A DNA stretch of 64,000 nucleotides from Mycobacterium paraterrae (GCF_022430545.2 NZ_CP092488.2:2976001-3040000), one strand, 5' to 3'; numbered from the stretch's first letter, positions 8,714-17,960 are shown. The notes: generated by a model not told the origin, from the sequence alone. Numbers and translations: made by a program.

Positions 8714-10063
8714 TTAGACCTCTAATTCGGATTCGTTGTGCTCGCGAGTGACCTCGACCATGAAGTTGGCGAAGTATCCGGTGAGCTGCGGGTCGGACAT
8801 CATCTGCCACTTGGGGGCCAGCAGCTTCATGTAGCGCTCGACGTAGAGGAACTGCTTGCCAATGAGGACCAGCTCGCGCGGCAACTTGACGTCGTACGCG
8901 TCGGCCAACGCGGACAGCTGCTTGCCGATGTCGGCGTATGACAGCTCCCCGAGCGTCTGCATGGTCAACGGTGTGGCGAACTTCTCCAGGTCCTTGGCGG
9001 CTTCGGCCTCGGGTCGCATGGTGCCGACGGCACCCATCAGCACGACGATCTTGCCAGCCGCGGCGTGGTCCTTCTTCACCAGCAGGGCGTGCACCAGCTC
9101 ACGCAGCAGCCAGCGGGTCCGCGGGTCGATGCGGCCCATGATGCCGAAGTCGAAGAACACGATCCGGCCTTTTTCGTCGACATAGAGGTTGCCGGCGTGC
9201 AGGTCGCCATGGAACAGGCCGTGCCGCAGCCCGCCTTCGAAGAGGCTGAACAGCAGCGCCTTGACCAATTCGGTGCCGTCGAAGCCGGCCTTGCGGATGG
9301 CGGCGACGTCGTCGATCCGGATGCCCTGGACCCGTTCCATGGTCAGCACCCGCTCGGAGGTCAGGTCCCAGTACACCTGCGGCACGCGGATGTTCTTGCC
9401 CAGCGGCGACGGGTGTAGGTGGGAGACCCAGGCCTCCATCGACTGCGCCTCGAGCAGGAAGCTCAGCTCCTCGGCCAGATTGTCGGAGAAGTCGGCGACG
9501 ACGTCCTGCGCGGACAGCCGGCGGCCCAGCTTGGCCAGCTCGACGGCCTGCGCGAAGCGTTTGAGGATCTGCAGGTCGGCGGCCACGCGGCGGCGGATAC
9601 CCGGCCGCTGGATCTTCACGACGACCTCTTCGCCGGTGTGCAGGCGGGCGTAGTGCACCTGCGCGATCGACGCCGAGGCAAAGGGCTCTTCGTCGAAGTG
9701 GGCGAACAGGTCCTTCGGGTCGCCGCCGAGCTCCTCTTTGAAGAGCTTGTGCACGGCGTCCTTGTCGGCCGGCGGAACGCGGTCGAGCAGGCCGCGGAAT
9801 TCGCGGGACAGCTGCTCGCCGAAGGCGCCGGGGCTGGAGGCGATGATCTGGCCGAATTTGACGTAGGTCGGGCCCAGGTCGGCGAAGGTCTGCGGAAGCT
9901 GCTTGATGACCTTCTGCTGTAGCGGGCCCTTGGTCGGGAGCTTGGTCAGGATGCGGCCTGCGGTGCGGGTGAGCTGCCAACCGGTCACGCCGATGCGCGC
10001 CGCTTCGACCGGTAGTGGTACCCGGTCAAGCCTGGCAACCCCGCGGTGGTTGTTGGAACTCAT
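8714..10063 (-). CDS. ABC1/UbiB-family atypical kinase
   Basis: The 449-residue protein has the hallmark KxGQ motif (YVKFGQIIASSPGAF), the EELSFLLEAQSM region, the GDLHAGNL catalytic loop and DFG in VFFDFGIMGR. UbiB-family proteins are atypical kinases/ATPases tied to isoprenoid lipid or quinone metabolism in other organisms; the role in mycobacteria is not settled. ATG at 10063 (MSSNNHRGVARLD) is preferred over an in-frame TTG at 10093. The gene sits between two LipG-type hydrolases, as if the hydrolase had been duplicated around it. Confidence 0.88.
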   Translation of the reverse strand: MSSNNHRGVARLDRVPLPVEAARIGVTGWQLTRTAGRILTKLPTKGPLQQKVIKQLPQTFADLGPTYVKFGQIIASSPGAFGEQLSREFRGLLDRVPPADKDAVHKLFKEELGGDPKDLFAHFDEEPFASASIAQVHYARLHTGEEVVVKIQRPGIRRRVAADLQILKRFAQAVELAKLGRRLSAQDVVADFSDNLAEELSFLLEAQSMEAWVSHLHPSPLGKNIRVPQVYWDLTSERVLTMERVQGIRIDDVAAIRKAGFDGTELVKALLFSLFEGGLRHGLFHGDLHAGNLYVDEKGRIVFFDFGIMGRIDPRTRWLLRELVHALLVKKDHAAAGKIVVLMGAVGTMRPEAEAAKDLEKFATPLTMQTLGELSYADIGKQLSALADAYDVKLPRELVLIGKQFLYVERYMKLLAPKWQMMSDPQLTGYFANFMVEVTREHNESELEV

Positions 10064-10115
10064 TGGTGCAGTCTGCCAAAACGGCTCTTTCAAGTCACAA
10101 TTCTTGTGACCCCGC

Positions 10116-11039
10116 TCACGGCCCGGCGGTCCTGGCGAAATTCTCCGTCAGCGTCTCGACAATCGGCCGCCACACCGGTTCGGGAAGGTCGTGGCCCATG
10201 CCGTCGATCACCACGTAGCGGGCGCCCGGGATGGCGGCGGCGACGGCGCGGCCGTTGCCGGGCCGAAGCATCGGATCGTGGGAGCCGTGCAGGACCACCG
10301 TCGGCGCGGTGATCGCCTTACTGAAGCGCAGCAGGCTGCCGGTGCCCAGCACGGCGTCGAACTGGCGCAGCACGCCGGGCGGGTAGGTCGACCGCTGCGC
10401 CAACTGTTGGACGCGGTGGCGCAGCTCGGATTCCGGCGGCAGGAAATTGGGGCCGTTGAAGACCGCGACATTGCGCACCTCGAACGCAAGCTTCTCCTCG
10501 TCGGTGGCGTCTTTGGCGGGCGCGTTGAACGCCAGCCGGATCACTCGCCAGGCGGGCAGCCGGGAGAACGGCTTGCCGGTGGTCGACATCACGACGGCCA
10601 GTGACGCGACTCGCGCCGGTTCGGTGGCGGCCAGGATCTGGGCGATCATGCCGCCCATCGAGGCGCCGACGACGTGCGCCCGGCCGATGACGAGATGGTC
10701 GAGCAGTGCGACGGCGTCACCCGTCATGTCTTCGAGGGTGTAGGGCACCCGGCTGCGCCGGCCGACCAGATAGCGGCCGACCCGGCGGTACACCGATCCT
10801 GCGGCGCGCTGGCCGTGCATCTTCGCCGACAGGCCGGTGTCGCGGTGGTCGAACCGGATCACCCGGTAGCCCGCGTCGACCAGCTGCGCGCAGAAGCCGT
10901 CCGGCCACATCGGCAGCTGGGCGCCCAGGCCCATGATCAGCAGCACCGCCGGGTTTTTCGGGTCGCCGAGGTCTTCGTAGTAAAGCTCGACAGTGTTTTT
11001 CGCGCCGTTACTGCGCGTTAGGCCGCTACGACTCTCCAT
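10116..11039 (-). CDS. Alpha/beta hydrolase, LipG paralogue
   Basis: A 307-residue alpha/beta hydrolase close in sequence to the LipG-like protein two genes downstream: both share LYYEDLGDP/IYYEDLGEP, the VLLIMGLGAQL/VLLIMGLGSQL region, RFDHRDTGLS/RYDNRDTGLS, the GASMGGMIAQI elbow and a DGMGHDLPE His motif. The start at 11039 overlaps the end of the upstream DinB-like gene by 14 bases, indicating translational coupling. Substrate unknown. Confidence 0.85.
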   Translation of the reverse strand: MESRSGLTRSNGAKNTVELYYEDLGDPKNPAVLLIMGLGAQLPMWPDGFCAQLVDAGYRVIRFDHRDTGLSAKMHGQRAAGSVYRRVGRYLVGRRSRVPYTLEDMTGDAVALLDHLVIGRAHVVGASMGGMIAQILAATEPARVASLAVVMSTTGKPFSRLPAWRVIRLAFNAPAKDATDEEKLAFEVRNVAVFNGPNFLPPESELRHRVQQLAQRSTYPPGVLRQFDAVLGTGSLLRFSKAITAPTVVLHGSHDPMLRPGNGRAVAAAIPGARYVVIDGMGHDLPEPVWRPIVETLTENFARTAGP

Positions 11040-11628
11040 CCGGCCTCCAGGGCTGCACCCAGCCGTCGATCGACCAGCCTTCCAGCGCGGCGACCAGCTC
11101 GTACATGGTGGCGCCGTCGATACTTTCCCGGACGATGTCGGCGTGACCGGAGTGCCGGGTCAGCTCGTTGATCACGTGCAAGATGACCCACCGCACCGAC
11201 CAATCCTTGATGCCCTTCGGAAACCACGGGATATCCTGCGGCACCGGCACTTTCGCGTCGAGGTCCGCCGTCTCGGCCAAGCGCAGCGAGTTCGCGCACT
11301 CGGCCTCGAACTTCTCCAGCAGGCCGTCGAGCGTCTCGTCGGCCGTCATCACGTGCTGGTCGGCGAAATCCCTGGCGATCTCGTCGAACGACCGGGGATC
11401 GCGCGGTGGGGCGTCCGGCGCGGCGGCGACCCGCGACATCCAGGTGCGCTGCATGGCGGTGACATGTTTGATCAACCCGCCGATCGACAGGTCGCTGGCC
11501 GACGGCGACGAGCGGGCCTGTTCGTCGGTCAGCCCGTAGGCCACCGCGAAAAACGCGCTCTGGTGAAAGGCGAGGTATTCACGTAGCGCGCTGCGTTCGT
11601 CAGCGACGGGCGAGGCGAGAGCAGGCAT
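11026..11628 (-). CDS. DinB/DUF664-family protein
   Basis: 200 residues. The N-terminal LREYLAFHQSAFFAVAYGLTDEQA and the later LSIGGLIKHVTAMQRTWM, WVILHVINELTRHSGHADIVRE give the spacing of the DinB four-helix bundle, whose three histidines usually bind a metal. Members include mycothiol-dependent enzymes and many proteins of unknown role. The start at 11628 has AGGAG and AAAGGA just upstream; longer in-frame starts lack this. First gene of the minus-strand run that ends with the mycolate genes, and divergent from the mannosidase operon. Confidence 0.8.
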   Translation of the reverse strand: MPALASPVADERSALREYLAFHQSAFFAVAYGLTDEQARSSPSASDLSIGGLIKHVTAMQRTWMSRVAAAPDAPPRDPRSFDEIARDFADQHVMTADETLDGLLEKFEAECANSLRLAETADLDAKVPVPQDIPWFPKGIKDWSVRWVILHVINELTRHSGHADIVRESIDGATMYELVAALEGWSIDGWVQPWRPDGES

Positions 11629-11687
11629 CGACGGTCCTTTCTCCTGACGTGTCGCAAGCCTTGCACCCCGGGCCGACATCTGCGTCG

Positions 11688-11693
11688 TAGGGT
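11688..11693 (+). promoter_or_regulatory. -10 box of a probable leaderless promoter for the alpha-mannosidase operon
   Basis: TAGGGT matches TANNNT and ends six bases before the ATG at 11700. No Shine-Dalgarno is visible between them. It lies in the 71-base divergent gap to the DinB-like gene. Confidence 0.55.
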
Positions 11694-11699
11694 GCGGGA

Positions 11700-14600
11700 A
11701 TGCAGGTGACGTCGGCGGAGTCGACCGATCTCTTCGTGGGCCCGGCGGACGCGCCGGTGCAGCTGGTCCGGGTGACGCTGGACGGCGTTGCCGAGCCGGT
11801 CGAGGTCCGCGTTTCCGGTGACGGGCTCAGCGGATCTGCGTGGGGCGTGGTCGACGGCGCTGTGGAAGTGCCGGTGTCGGTCGAGCGTCCGGTGGTCGGG
11901 CAGACGCGGGCGGCCACGGTGCACGCCGGAGCGGCCACGGCGACGTTCGACTTCGTCGTCGCCGAGCCGGGCTGGACGATGTTCATGATCAGCCACTTCC
12001 ACTACGACCCGGTGTGGTGGAACACCCAGGGCGCCTACACCAGCGTGTGGACCGAGGATCCGCCCGGCCGGGCTCGTCAGACCAACGCGTTCGAGTTGGT
12101 GCACGCGCATCTCGAAATGGCCCGTCGGGAACCGGAATACAAGTTCGTGCTCGCCGAGGTCGACTATCTCAAGCCCTACTGGGACACCCATCCCGAGGAC
12201 CGGGCCGACCTGCGCCGGCTGATCAGGCAGGGCCGCGTGGAGATCATGGGCGGCACGTACAACGAGCCCAACACCAATCTCACCAGCCCCGAGACCACGA
12301 TCCGGAACTTCGTCCACGGCATCGGTTTTCAGCGCGACGTGCTTGGCGGCGAACCCGAGACCGCATGGCAGCTCGACGTCTTCGGTCACGACCCGCAGTT
12401 TCCGGGAATGGCCGCGGACGCCGGGCTGACCTCGAGTTCGTGGGCCCGCGGACCACACCACCAGTGGGGCCCGATGCACAGTGAGGGCGGCGTGTCGGGC
12501 ATGCAGTTCAGCAGCGAGTTCGAGTGGATCTCGCCGTCGGGCCGCGGCCTGCTGACCCACTACATGCCGGCGCATTATTCGGCGGGCTGGTGGATGGACG
12601 AGTCGACGACGGTGACCGAAGCCGAGCGGGCCTGCTACGAGCTGTTCACCGAGCTGAAGAAGGTCGCGCTGACCCGCAACGTGCTGCTGCCCGTCGGCAC
12701 CGACTACACGCCACCGAACAAGTGGGTCACCGAGATTCATCGCGACTGGGGCGCGCGGTACACCTGGCCGCGGTTCGTCTGTGCGTTGCCGCGCGAGTTT
12801 TTCGCCGCGGTGCGCACCGAGCTCGACGAGCGCGGAGAGACGCCGTCGCCGCAGACCCGGGACATGAACCCGATCTACACCGGCAAGGACGTGTCGTTCA
12901 TCGACACCAAACAGGCCAACCGCGCCGCCGAGGACGCGGTGCTCGATGCGGAGAAGTTTGCGGTGTTCGCCGGTGTGGTCGGCGGCGCCGACTACCCGCA
13001 CGCCGCGCTCGCCAAGGCGTGGGTTCAGTTGGCCTACGGCGCGCATCACGACGCGATCACCGGCTCGGAGTCCGACCAGGTCTACCTCGACCTGTTGACC
13101 GGTTGGCGAGATGCATGGGAGCTGGGCCGCGCGGCCCGGGACAACTCGCTGGCACTGCTGTCCGGCGCGGTCGACGGCGACATGGTCGTGTGGAACACGC
13201 TGGCGCACAACAGGACCGACATCGTCACGGCCCGGCTGGCAGAGCCCCTCGGTGCCGGCGTCCAGGTGCTCGACCACGACGGTACGGCGCTGCCCACGTT
13301 GGTCGAACACGGCGGAACGACGGTCAGCTGGCTGGCCCGCGACGTGCTCTCGGTGGGTTGGCGGTCGTATCGCCTCGCCGCCGGCGACCCCGACGGTGGT
13401 TGGAAGCCGCTGGACGGCAACGAGATTGCCAACGAGCACTACCGGTTGGCGGTCGACCCGGCGCGTGGCGGGGGAGTGGTCTCGCTGATTCGCGACGGCA
13501 CACAGCTGATCGCCGAGGGCCGAGTCGGCAACGAACTGGCCGTCTACGAGGAATACCCGGCGCATCCGACCGGCGGCGAAGGCCCCTGGCACCTGCTGCC
13601 GAAAGGACCGGTGATCGGCTCGTCGGAGTCAGCTGCGGAGGTCCAGGCCTACCGCAGTCCCTTGGGGCGACGGCTGGTGGTCCGCGGTCGGATCGGCGAG
13701 TTATTGCGATACACCCAGACATTGACACTGTGGCGCGGGGTCGACCGCGTCGACTGTGCCACCACCATCGACGACTTCGTCGGTGAAGACCGGCTGCTGC
13801 GGCTGCGGTGGCCGTGTCCGGTGCCGGGCGCGATGCCAGTCAGCGAGGTGGGCGACGCCGTCGTAGGTCGCGGTTTCGCGTTGCTGCACAACGACTCCGA
13901 CTCGGCGGTGGACACGGCTGACCATCCGTGGACGCTGGACAACCCGGCGTACGGGTGGTTCGGGTTGTCGTCGGCGGCGCGGGTGCGCGCCGGTGAAGGT
14001 GTGCGGGCGGTGTCGGTCGCCGAGGTCGTGGCGCCCACGGAGGCTGCCGGCGGCCGCCTCGCCCGCGACCTGGTGGTGGCGCTGGTGCGGGCCGGGGTCA
14101 CCGCGACCTGCAGCAGCGCCGACAAGCCGCGCTACGGGCTGCTCGGCGTCGACTCCAACCTGCCCGATACCCGGATCACGCTGGGCCGCAACGTGTTTAC
14201 CGAGACGGTGTTGGCGGCCGCCGATCCGGTCTACGCCCGCGAGGTCGACCGGCAGCTCGCCGACACCGGCTGCGCCCGAGTGTGGGTGCCGGCGGCCACG
14301 CCGTTGGCTGATGCCTGGATTCCCGACGCCGACCTGCGCGATCCGCGGGCGCTGCCGGTGCTGGTGATCGCCGGGCGCGACGACGCACACCTCGCCATGG
14401 CGATTGCGGCGCTCGTCGACGACCTCGCCGACGCCGAGATCGCTGTTGAGCAGCGCGCCGCGACCGGTCTGCGGGGCTTCGAATCGCGCACGGTCGCCCT
14501 GTGCAACCGCGGCGTGCCCAGCTTCGCCGTCGAGACCGACGGCACCTTGCACACCGCGCTGATGCGGTCGTGCACCGGTTGGCCCTCCGGCATCTGGATC

Positions 14601-15854
14601 GACGAGCCGCGGCGCACCGCCCCCGACGGCTCCGCGTTCCAATTGCAGCACTGGACGCACACTTTCGACTACGCGCTGGTGTGTGGCGGCGGTGACTGGC
14701 GTCGCGCGGAAATCCCCGCCCGCAGCGCCGAGTTCTCCCATCCACTGCTAGCCGTGACGTCGTCGGGATCGCCCGGCGGGTTGCCCGCGAGCGGTTCGCT
14801 GCTACAGGTCGAACCCGCGGGTGCGGTGCAGCTGGGCGCGCTGAAGGCGGCCGGCAACCCCCTCGCGCACGGCAGCGCCCAGCGCGTCGACCCGGGTCAT
14901 GTGGCGCTGCGCCTGGTCGAAACCCAGGGCGGGGACGCCACGCTCGACGTGCGTTCGCCGCTGGGAACGATGTCGGAGTTGCGGTCCGCCGACCTGCTGG
15001 AGCGGGCGCTAGGCCGCGAACACCTGAGGGCGTTGCACGGCCACCAGATCGGCACGGCCTTGGCGCGCATCGACCTGCCGCGGCTATTCGACGCCGAAAA
15101 CCACTCGCTGGCAACGGACGCCGAGGCCGCGCAACCCTTGTATGCGCGCTACTGGTTACACAACCGAGGGCCGGCGCCGCTGGGAGGCCTGCCGGCCGTC
15201 GCGCACCTGCACCCGCACCAGCTCACCGCCGGCCCGGACGCCGAGGTGTCGTTGCGCCTCACGTTGGCCAGCGACAGCACCGATGCGTCGTTGACGGGAA
15301 CCGTGTCGGTGGTCTGCCCGCCCGGCTGGTCGGCCCAGCCCGCTGCGCTGCCCTTCACGCTGCCCGCGGGCCAACATCTCGAAGCCGACCTCGTGGTGAC
15401 CACGCCCGGCGGTGTCGAACCCGGGGTGTATCCGGTGCGCGCGCAACTGGCGGTCACCGAGGTCGGGGTTCCGACGTCCTGGCGTCAGGTGGTCGAGGAC
15501 GTCGCGCTGATCTCGGTGGGCGGCGCCGACGACAGCGGGCTCATCCAGCTGTCCAAGGAGCCGACGGACGTTGTTGTGGCTGCGGGTGATTCGGCCCGGC
15601 TGACCGCCACCATCGTCAGCAAGGCCGGTGGCGACCTGAGTCTGGAGGCCCACCTGATCAGCCCGTGGGGGACATGGGAATGGATCGGCCCCGCCGTGCT
15701 GGGCGCCGTCGTGCCGGCCCGCGGCACCGTGGATATCGGCTTCGACGTGAACCCCCCGGCCTGGGTGGAGCCAGGTCAGTGGTGGGCACTGATCCGGATC
15801 GGCTGCGCCGGCCGACTCGTGTACTCGCCCGCCGTGAAGGTGATCGTGCAATGA
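11700..15854 (+). CDS. Glycoside hydrolase family 38 alpha-mannosidase
   Basis: The 1384-residue protein has a GH38 catalytic domain: HFHYDPVWWNTQG near residue 99 carries the zinc ligands His and Asp, and QLDVFGHDPQFPG near 226 carries the nucleophile Asp and another ligand. A middle helical domain contains AYGAHHDAITGSESD near 450. The C-terminal ~300 residues include beta-sandwich stretches such as LPAGQHLEADLVVTTPGGVEPGVYPV, resembling NEW3/alpha-galactosidase-associated domains. No signal peptide, so action on internal mannosides or on mannose-containing glycans taken up is possible. The next gene starts inside its stop codon (ATGA). Confidence 0.92.
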   Translation: MQVTSAESTDLFVGPADAPVQLVRVTLDGVAEPVEVRVSGDGLSGSAWGVVDGAVEVPVSVERPVVGQTRAATVHAGAATATFDFVVAEPGWTMFMISHFHYDPVWWNTQGAYTSVWTEDPPGRARQTNAFELVHAHLEMARREPEYKFVLAEVDYLKPYWDTHPEDRADLRRLIRQGRVEIMGGTYNEPNTNLTSPETTIRNFVHGIGFQRDVLGGEPETAWQLDVFGHDPQFPGMAADAGLTSSSWARGPHHQWGPMHSEGGVSGMQFSSEFEWISPSGRGLLTHYMPAHYSAGWWMDESTTVTEAERACYELFTELKKVALTRNVLLPVGTDYTPPNKWVTEIHRDWGARYTWPRFVCALPREFFAAVRTELDERGETPSPQTRDMNPIYTGKDVSFIDTKQANRAAEDAVLDAEKFAVFAGVVGGADYPHAALAKAWVQLAYGAHHDAITGSESDQVYLDLLTGWRDAWELGRAARDNSLALLSGAVDGDMVVWNTLAHNRTDIVTARLAEPLGAGVQVLDHDGTALPTLVEHGGTTVSWLARDVLSVGWRSYRLAAGDPDGGWKPLDGNEIANEHYRLAVDPARGGGVVSLIRDGTQLIAEGRVGNELAVYEEYPAHPTGGEGPWHLLPKGPVIGSSESAAEVQAYRSPLGRRLVVRGRIGELLRYTQTLTLWRGVDRVDCATTIDDFVGEDRLLRLRWPCPVPGAMPVSEVGDAVVGRGFALLHNDSDSAVDTADHPWTLDNPAYGWFGLSSAARVRAGEGVRAVSVAEVVAPTEAAGGRLARDLVVALVRAGVTATCSSADKPRYGLLGVDSNLPDTRITLGRNVFTETVLAAADPVYAREVDRQLADTGCARVWVPAATPLADAWIPDADLRDPRALPVLVIAGRDDAHLAMAIAALVDDLADAEIAVEQRAATGLRGFESRTVALCNRGVPSFAVETDGTLHTALMRSCTGWPSGIWIDEPRRTAPDGSAFQLQHWTHTFDYALVCGGGDWRRAEIPARSAEFSHPLLAVTSSGSPGGLPASGSLLQVEPAGAVQLGALKAAGNPLAHGSAQRVDPGHVALRLVETQGGDATLDVRSPLGTMSELRSADLLERALGREHLRALHGHQIGTALARIDLPRLFDAENHSLATDAEAAQPLYARYWLHNRGPAPLGGLPAVAHLHPHQLTAGPDAEVSLRLTLASDSTDASLTGTVSVVCPPGWSAQPAALPFTLPAGQHLEADLVVTTPGGVEPGVYPVRAQLAVTEVGVPTSWRQVVEDVALISVGGADDSGLIQLSKEPTDVVVAAGDSARLTATIVSKAGGDLSLEAHLISPWGTWEWIGPAVLGAVVPARGTVDIGFDVNPPAWVEPGQWWALIRIGCAGRLVYSPAVKVIVQ

Positions 15855-16459
15855 CTATCGCTGTCGTGCAAGGAGTTCCGGTGCCCGTCGAGGAGCTCGA
15901 CGCCCGCGAGGCGCGGCTGCGTGACGGGCCGCTGGCGGCCGCCCTACCCGCCGTTGGCACCAGTGAAGGCAGGCAGCTGCGGCGCTGGCTCACTCAGCTC
16001 ATCGTCACCGAACGCGTCGTCGCCGTCGAAGCCGAGGTCCTCGACGTCGATCTTGACAACGCCCCCGCCGAGGACGACCTGCTGCCCGACATCGCCGCCC
16101 GACTCGAGATCGGCAGTATCGCCGCCGCCGCCCTCGCCGACCCCCGCGCGCGAGCGCTGTTCGCCCGCATCACCGCCGATGTTGCGGTGAGCGACGACGA
16201 CGTCGCCGCCTACCACGACCGAAACCCGTTACGGTTCGCTGGCTCTCGGCCGGACCACCACGGCTGGCGTTCCCCAGCGACGACCATCCCACCACTTCCG
16301 GAGGTGCGTTCCGTGATCGCCGAGCACCTACGGGCCGCCGCACGGCGTCGCGCGTTCCGGGTATGGCTGGACCAACGCCGCGCCGACCTGGTACAGCTCG
16401 CGCACGGCTACGAGCATCCCGGCGACCCGCGTCAGCCCGACAACACCCATCGGCACTGA
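15851..16459 (+). CDS. Conserved protein with SurA/PpiC-like N-terminal features, in mannosidase operon
   Basis: 202 residues from an ATG that overlaps the mannosidase stop codon by four bases. The pattern LRRWLTQLIVTERVVAVEA, then VAVSDDDVAAYHDRNPLRF and EVRSVIAEHLRAAARRRAFRVWLDQRRADL resembles the chaperone part of parvulin-type proteins, without a parvulin domain. The gene at this place in M. tuberculosis is named fabD2 (malonyl-CoA transacylase), but neither the GQGSQ nor the GHSxG motif of FabD is present. Function is unknown; a role with the mannosidase is suggested only by the tight operon. Confidence 0.75.
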   Translation: MTIAVVQGVPVPVEELDAREARLRDGPLAAALPAVGTSEGRQLRRWLTQLIVTERVVAVEAEVLDVDLDNAPAEDDLLPDIAARLEIGSIAAAALADPRARALFARITADVAVSDDDVAAYHDRNPLRFAGSRPDHHGWRSPATTIPPLPEVRSVIAEHLRAAARRRAFRVWLDQRRADLVQLAHGYEHPGDPRQPDNTHRH

Positions 16460-16465
16460 ACCGAG

Positions 16466-17377
16466 ATGCTGACCCTGGCGCTCGACATCGGCGGCACCAA
16501 GCTTGCCGTCGGACTCGTCAACCCTGCGGGCGACCTCCTGCACAGCTTCGTCCAGCCGACCCCGAAACACCAAGACGCCGAACATGTCTGGAGCGTTCTC
16601 GATCGGATGATCGCCGACGCGATCACGACCGCCGACGGCGCCGTCGCTGCGGTAGGCATCGGATGCGCGGGCCCGATCGACGGGGTCGCGGGAACGGTCA
16701 GTCCGATCAATATCCCCTCCTGGCAAGGCTTTGCGCTGCGCGACCGGGTCGCCTCGGTGGTGGCCGACGTGCCGGTGGAATTGGCCGGGGACGGCACCTG
16801 CATGGCCCTCGGCGAGCATTGGCGTGGCGCCGGAGACGGGGCACGCTTCATGCTCGGCATGGTGGTCTCGACCGGGGTCGGCGGCGGACTGGTGTTCGAC
16901 GGCAAGCCGTATCACGGGCGGACCGGCAACGCCGGCCACGTCGGCCACGTCGTCGTCGAACCCGACGGGCAGCGTTGCGCCTGCGGCGGACAGGGGTGCG
17001 TGGAGACCGTCGCATCCGGTCCGTGGATGACCCGGTGGGCCCTGGCCAACGGCTGGGCCGGGCCACCGGACGCCGACGCCGTCGCGCTCGCCGACGCCGC
17101 ACAGGCCGGTGATGCCGCAGCGCTCAGCGCTTTTCAGCGGGGGGCCACCGCGCTTGCGGCGATGATCGCGTCGGTCGGCGCCGTGTGCGATCTCGACCTC
17201 GTCGTCCTCGGTGGCGGAGTGGCGAGATCCGGCCCGCTGCTATTCGACCCGCTGCGGGCCGCGCTCGCGAATTACGCGGGGCTGAGCTTCGTCCGCGGCC
17301 TACGGGTGGTACCGGCCGCGCTCGGCGGCAACGCCGGCTTGATCGGGGCCGCCGCTCTTGTCTCACGAGTCACTTGA
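16466..17377 (+). CDS. ROK-family sugar kinase (glucokinase-like)
   Basis: 303 residues. The phosphate-binding LALDIGGTKLAVGLV opens the protein; the ROK signature GNAGHVGHVVVEPDGQRCAC with the zinc-binding CACGGQGCVE follows at about 155-180, including the conserved sugar-binding EHWRGAGDG region. ROK kinases phosphorylate glucose, mannose, or N-acetyl sugars. Coupled to an alpha-mannosidase, it could phosphorylate released mannose or glucose; that is inference. It starts 6 bases after the previous gene. Confidence 0.88.
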   Translation: MLTLALDIGGTKLAVGLVNPAGDLLHSFVQPTPKHQDAEHVWSVLDRMIADAITTADGAVAAVGIGCAGPIDGVAGTVSPINIPSWQGFALRDRVASVVADVPVELAGDGTCMALGEHWRGAGDGARFMLGMVVSTGVGGGLVFDGKPYHGRTGNAGHVGHVVVEPDGQRCACGGQGCVETVASGPWMTRWALANGWAGPPDADAVALADAAQAGDAAALSAFQRGATALAAMIASVGAVCDLDLVVLGGGVARSGPLLFDPLRAALANYAGLSFVRGLRVVPAALGGNAGLIGAAALVSRVT

Positions 17378-17395
17378 GTCACCGATGCTGACCGG

Positions 17396-17782
17396 GTGTC
17401 GATGTGCCCACCTCTGAGCGAATTCGCGGTGCTTGTCGTACCGGCGTGCGAACTTCCGTTCATGTACACCCTGCGCGGTATCGAGTTGCGATATGTCCTG
17501 ACGATGCACCTGGCCAGGCACGGCCGGTCCACCGTCCGCGAGCTGGTCGACGCGCTCGCCTTCCACGGGTTCACCGCCGATAGCCCCGTCAACAAGTCGG
17601 TGTCGGACGCGTTGCGGTGGGAGCGCCGTCGCGGTCGAGTCCGACACGTCAGATATGGGGTGTACGCCCCGGGCGGGATGCCCCGGGGCACCGAATACCG
17701 GATCCGCCAGCGCGAGTTGGCACTACGGGCAGCGGCAATTCGCTCGAAGGCGGGCAAGCCGGCACATTGCCGGGAGCTGTGA
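17396..17782 (+). CDS. Small basic protein with a possible winged-helix fold
   Basis: 128 residues from a GTG; an ATG at 17462 (MYTLRGIELRYVL) would give a shorter form with no loss of the conserved-looking core. The part RHGRSTVRELVDALAFHGFTADSPVNKSVSDALRWERRRGRVRHVRYGVYAPG reads as a helix-turn-helix plus wing, with many Arg residues. It follows the ROK kinase after 18 bases, so it may be part of that operon. I do not recognise a named family. Confidence 0.6.
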   Translation: MSMCPPLSEFAVLVVPACELPFMYTLRGIELRYVLTMHLARHGRSTVRELVDALAFHGFTADSPVNKSVSDALRWERRRGRVRHVRYGVYAPGGMPRGTEYRIRQRELALRAAAIRSKAGKPAHCREL

Positions 17783-17800
17783 CGGGTGGGACTCGCCGTT

Positions 17801-17830
17801 TTGGCTGATCGCGGCTGCTCACTGTATGGT
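17801..17830 (+). promoter_or_regulatory. Promoter of the rplJL operon
   Basis: TTGGCT (17801-17806) and TATGGT (17825-17830) are separated by 18 bases, a good sigma-A type arrangement. Transcription would start near 17837 and give a leader of about 190 bases before rplJ. Confidence 0.55.
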
Positions 17831-17836
17831 GGTCGG

Positions 17837-17960
17837 CGATCCACCGAAGACCGTCGGTCACCGAGCAATCGGTTGAAGGTCCGGACCCGTACAGAAAGTA
17901 TGGCGCCGGCGGCCCACGCAGGAGGACGAGGCACGGCGCCGCTCGACGACGCCATCTTCA
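17837..17960 (+). ncRNA. Ribosomal protein L10 leader RNA
   Basis: The leader has the sequence features I associate with the bacterial L10 leader family: the AAGACCGTCGGTCACCGAG segment with nested GTCGG/CCGA pairings, GGTTGAAGGTCCGGAC, and a later GGCGCC ... GGCGCC long-range pairing around CCCACGCAGGAGGAC. L10(L7/L12)4 binds this kinked stem in other bacteria and reduces expression of rplJL. A covariance-model search would settle the exact limits. Confidence 0.65.

Noticed and set aside
11529..13592. 687-codon open frame on the minus strand opposite the alpha-mannosidase gene
   Set aside because: Arginine- and histidine-rich low-complexity translation typical of antisense frames in GC-rich DNA; the plus-strand gene has full GH38 motifs.
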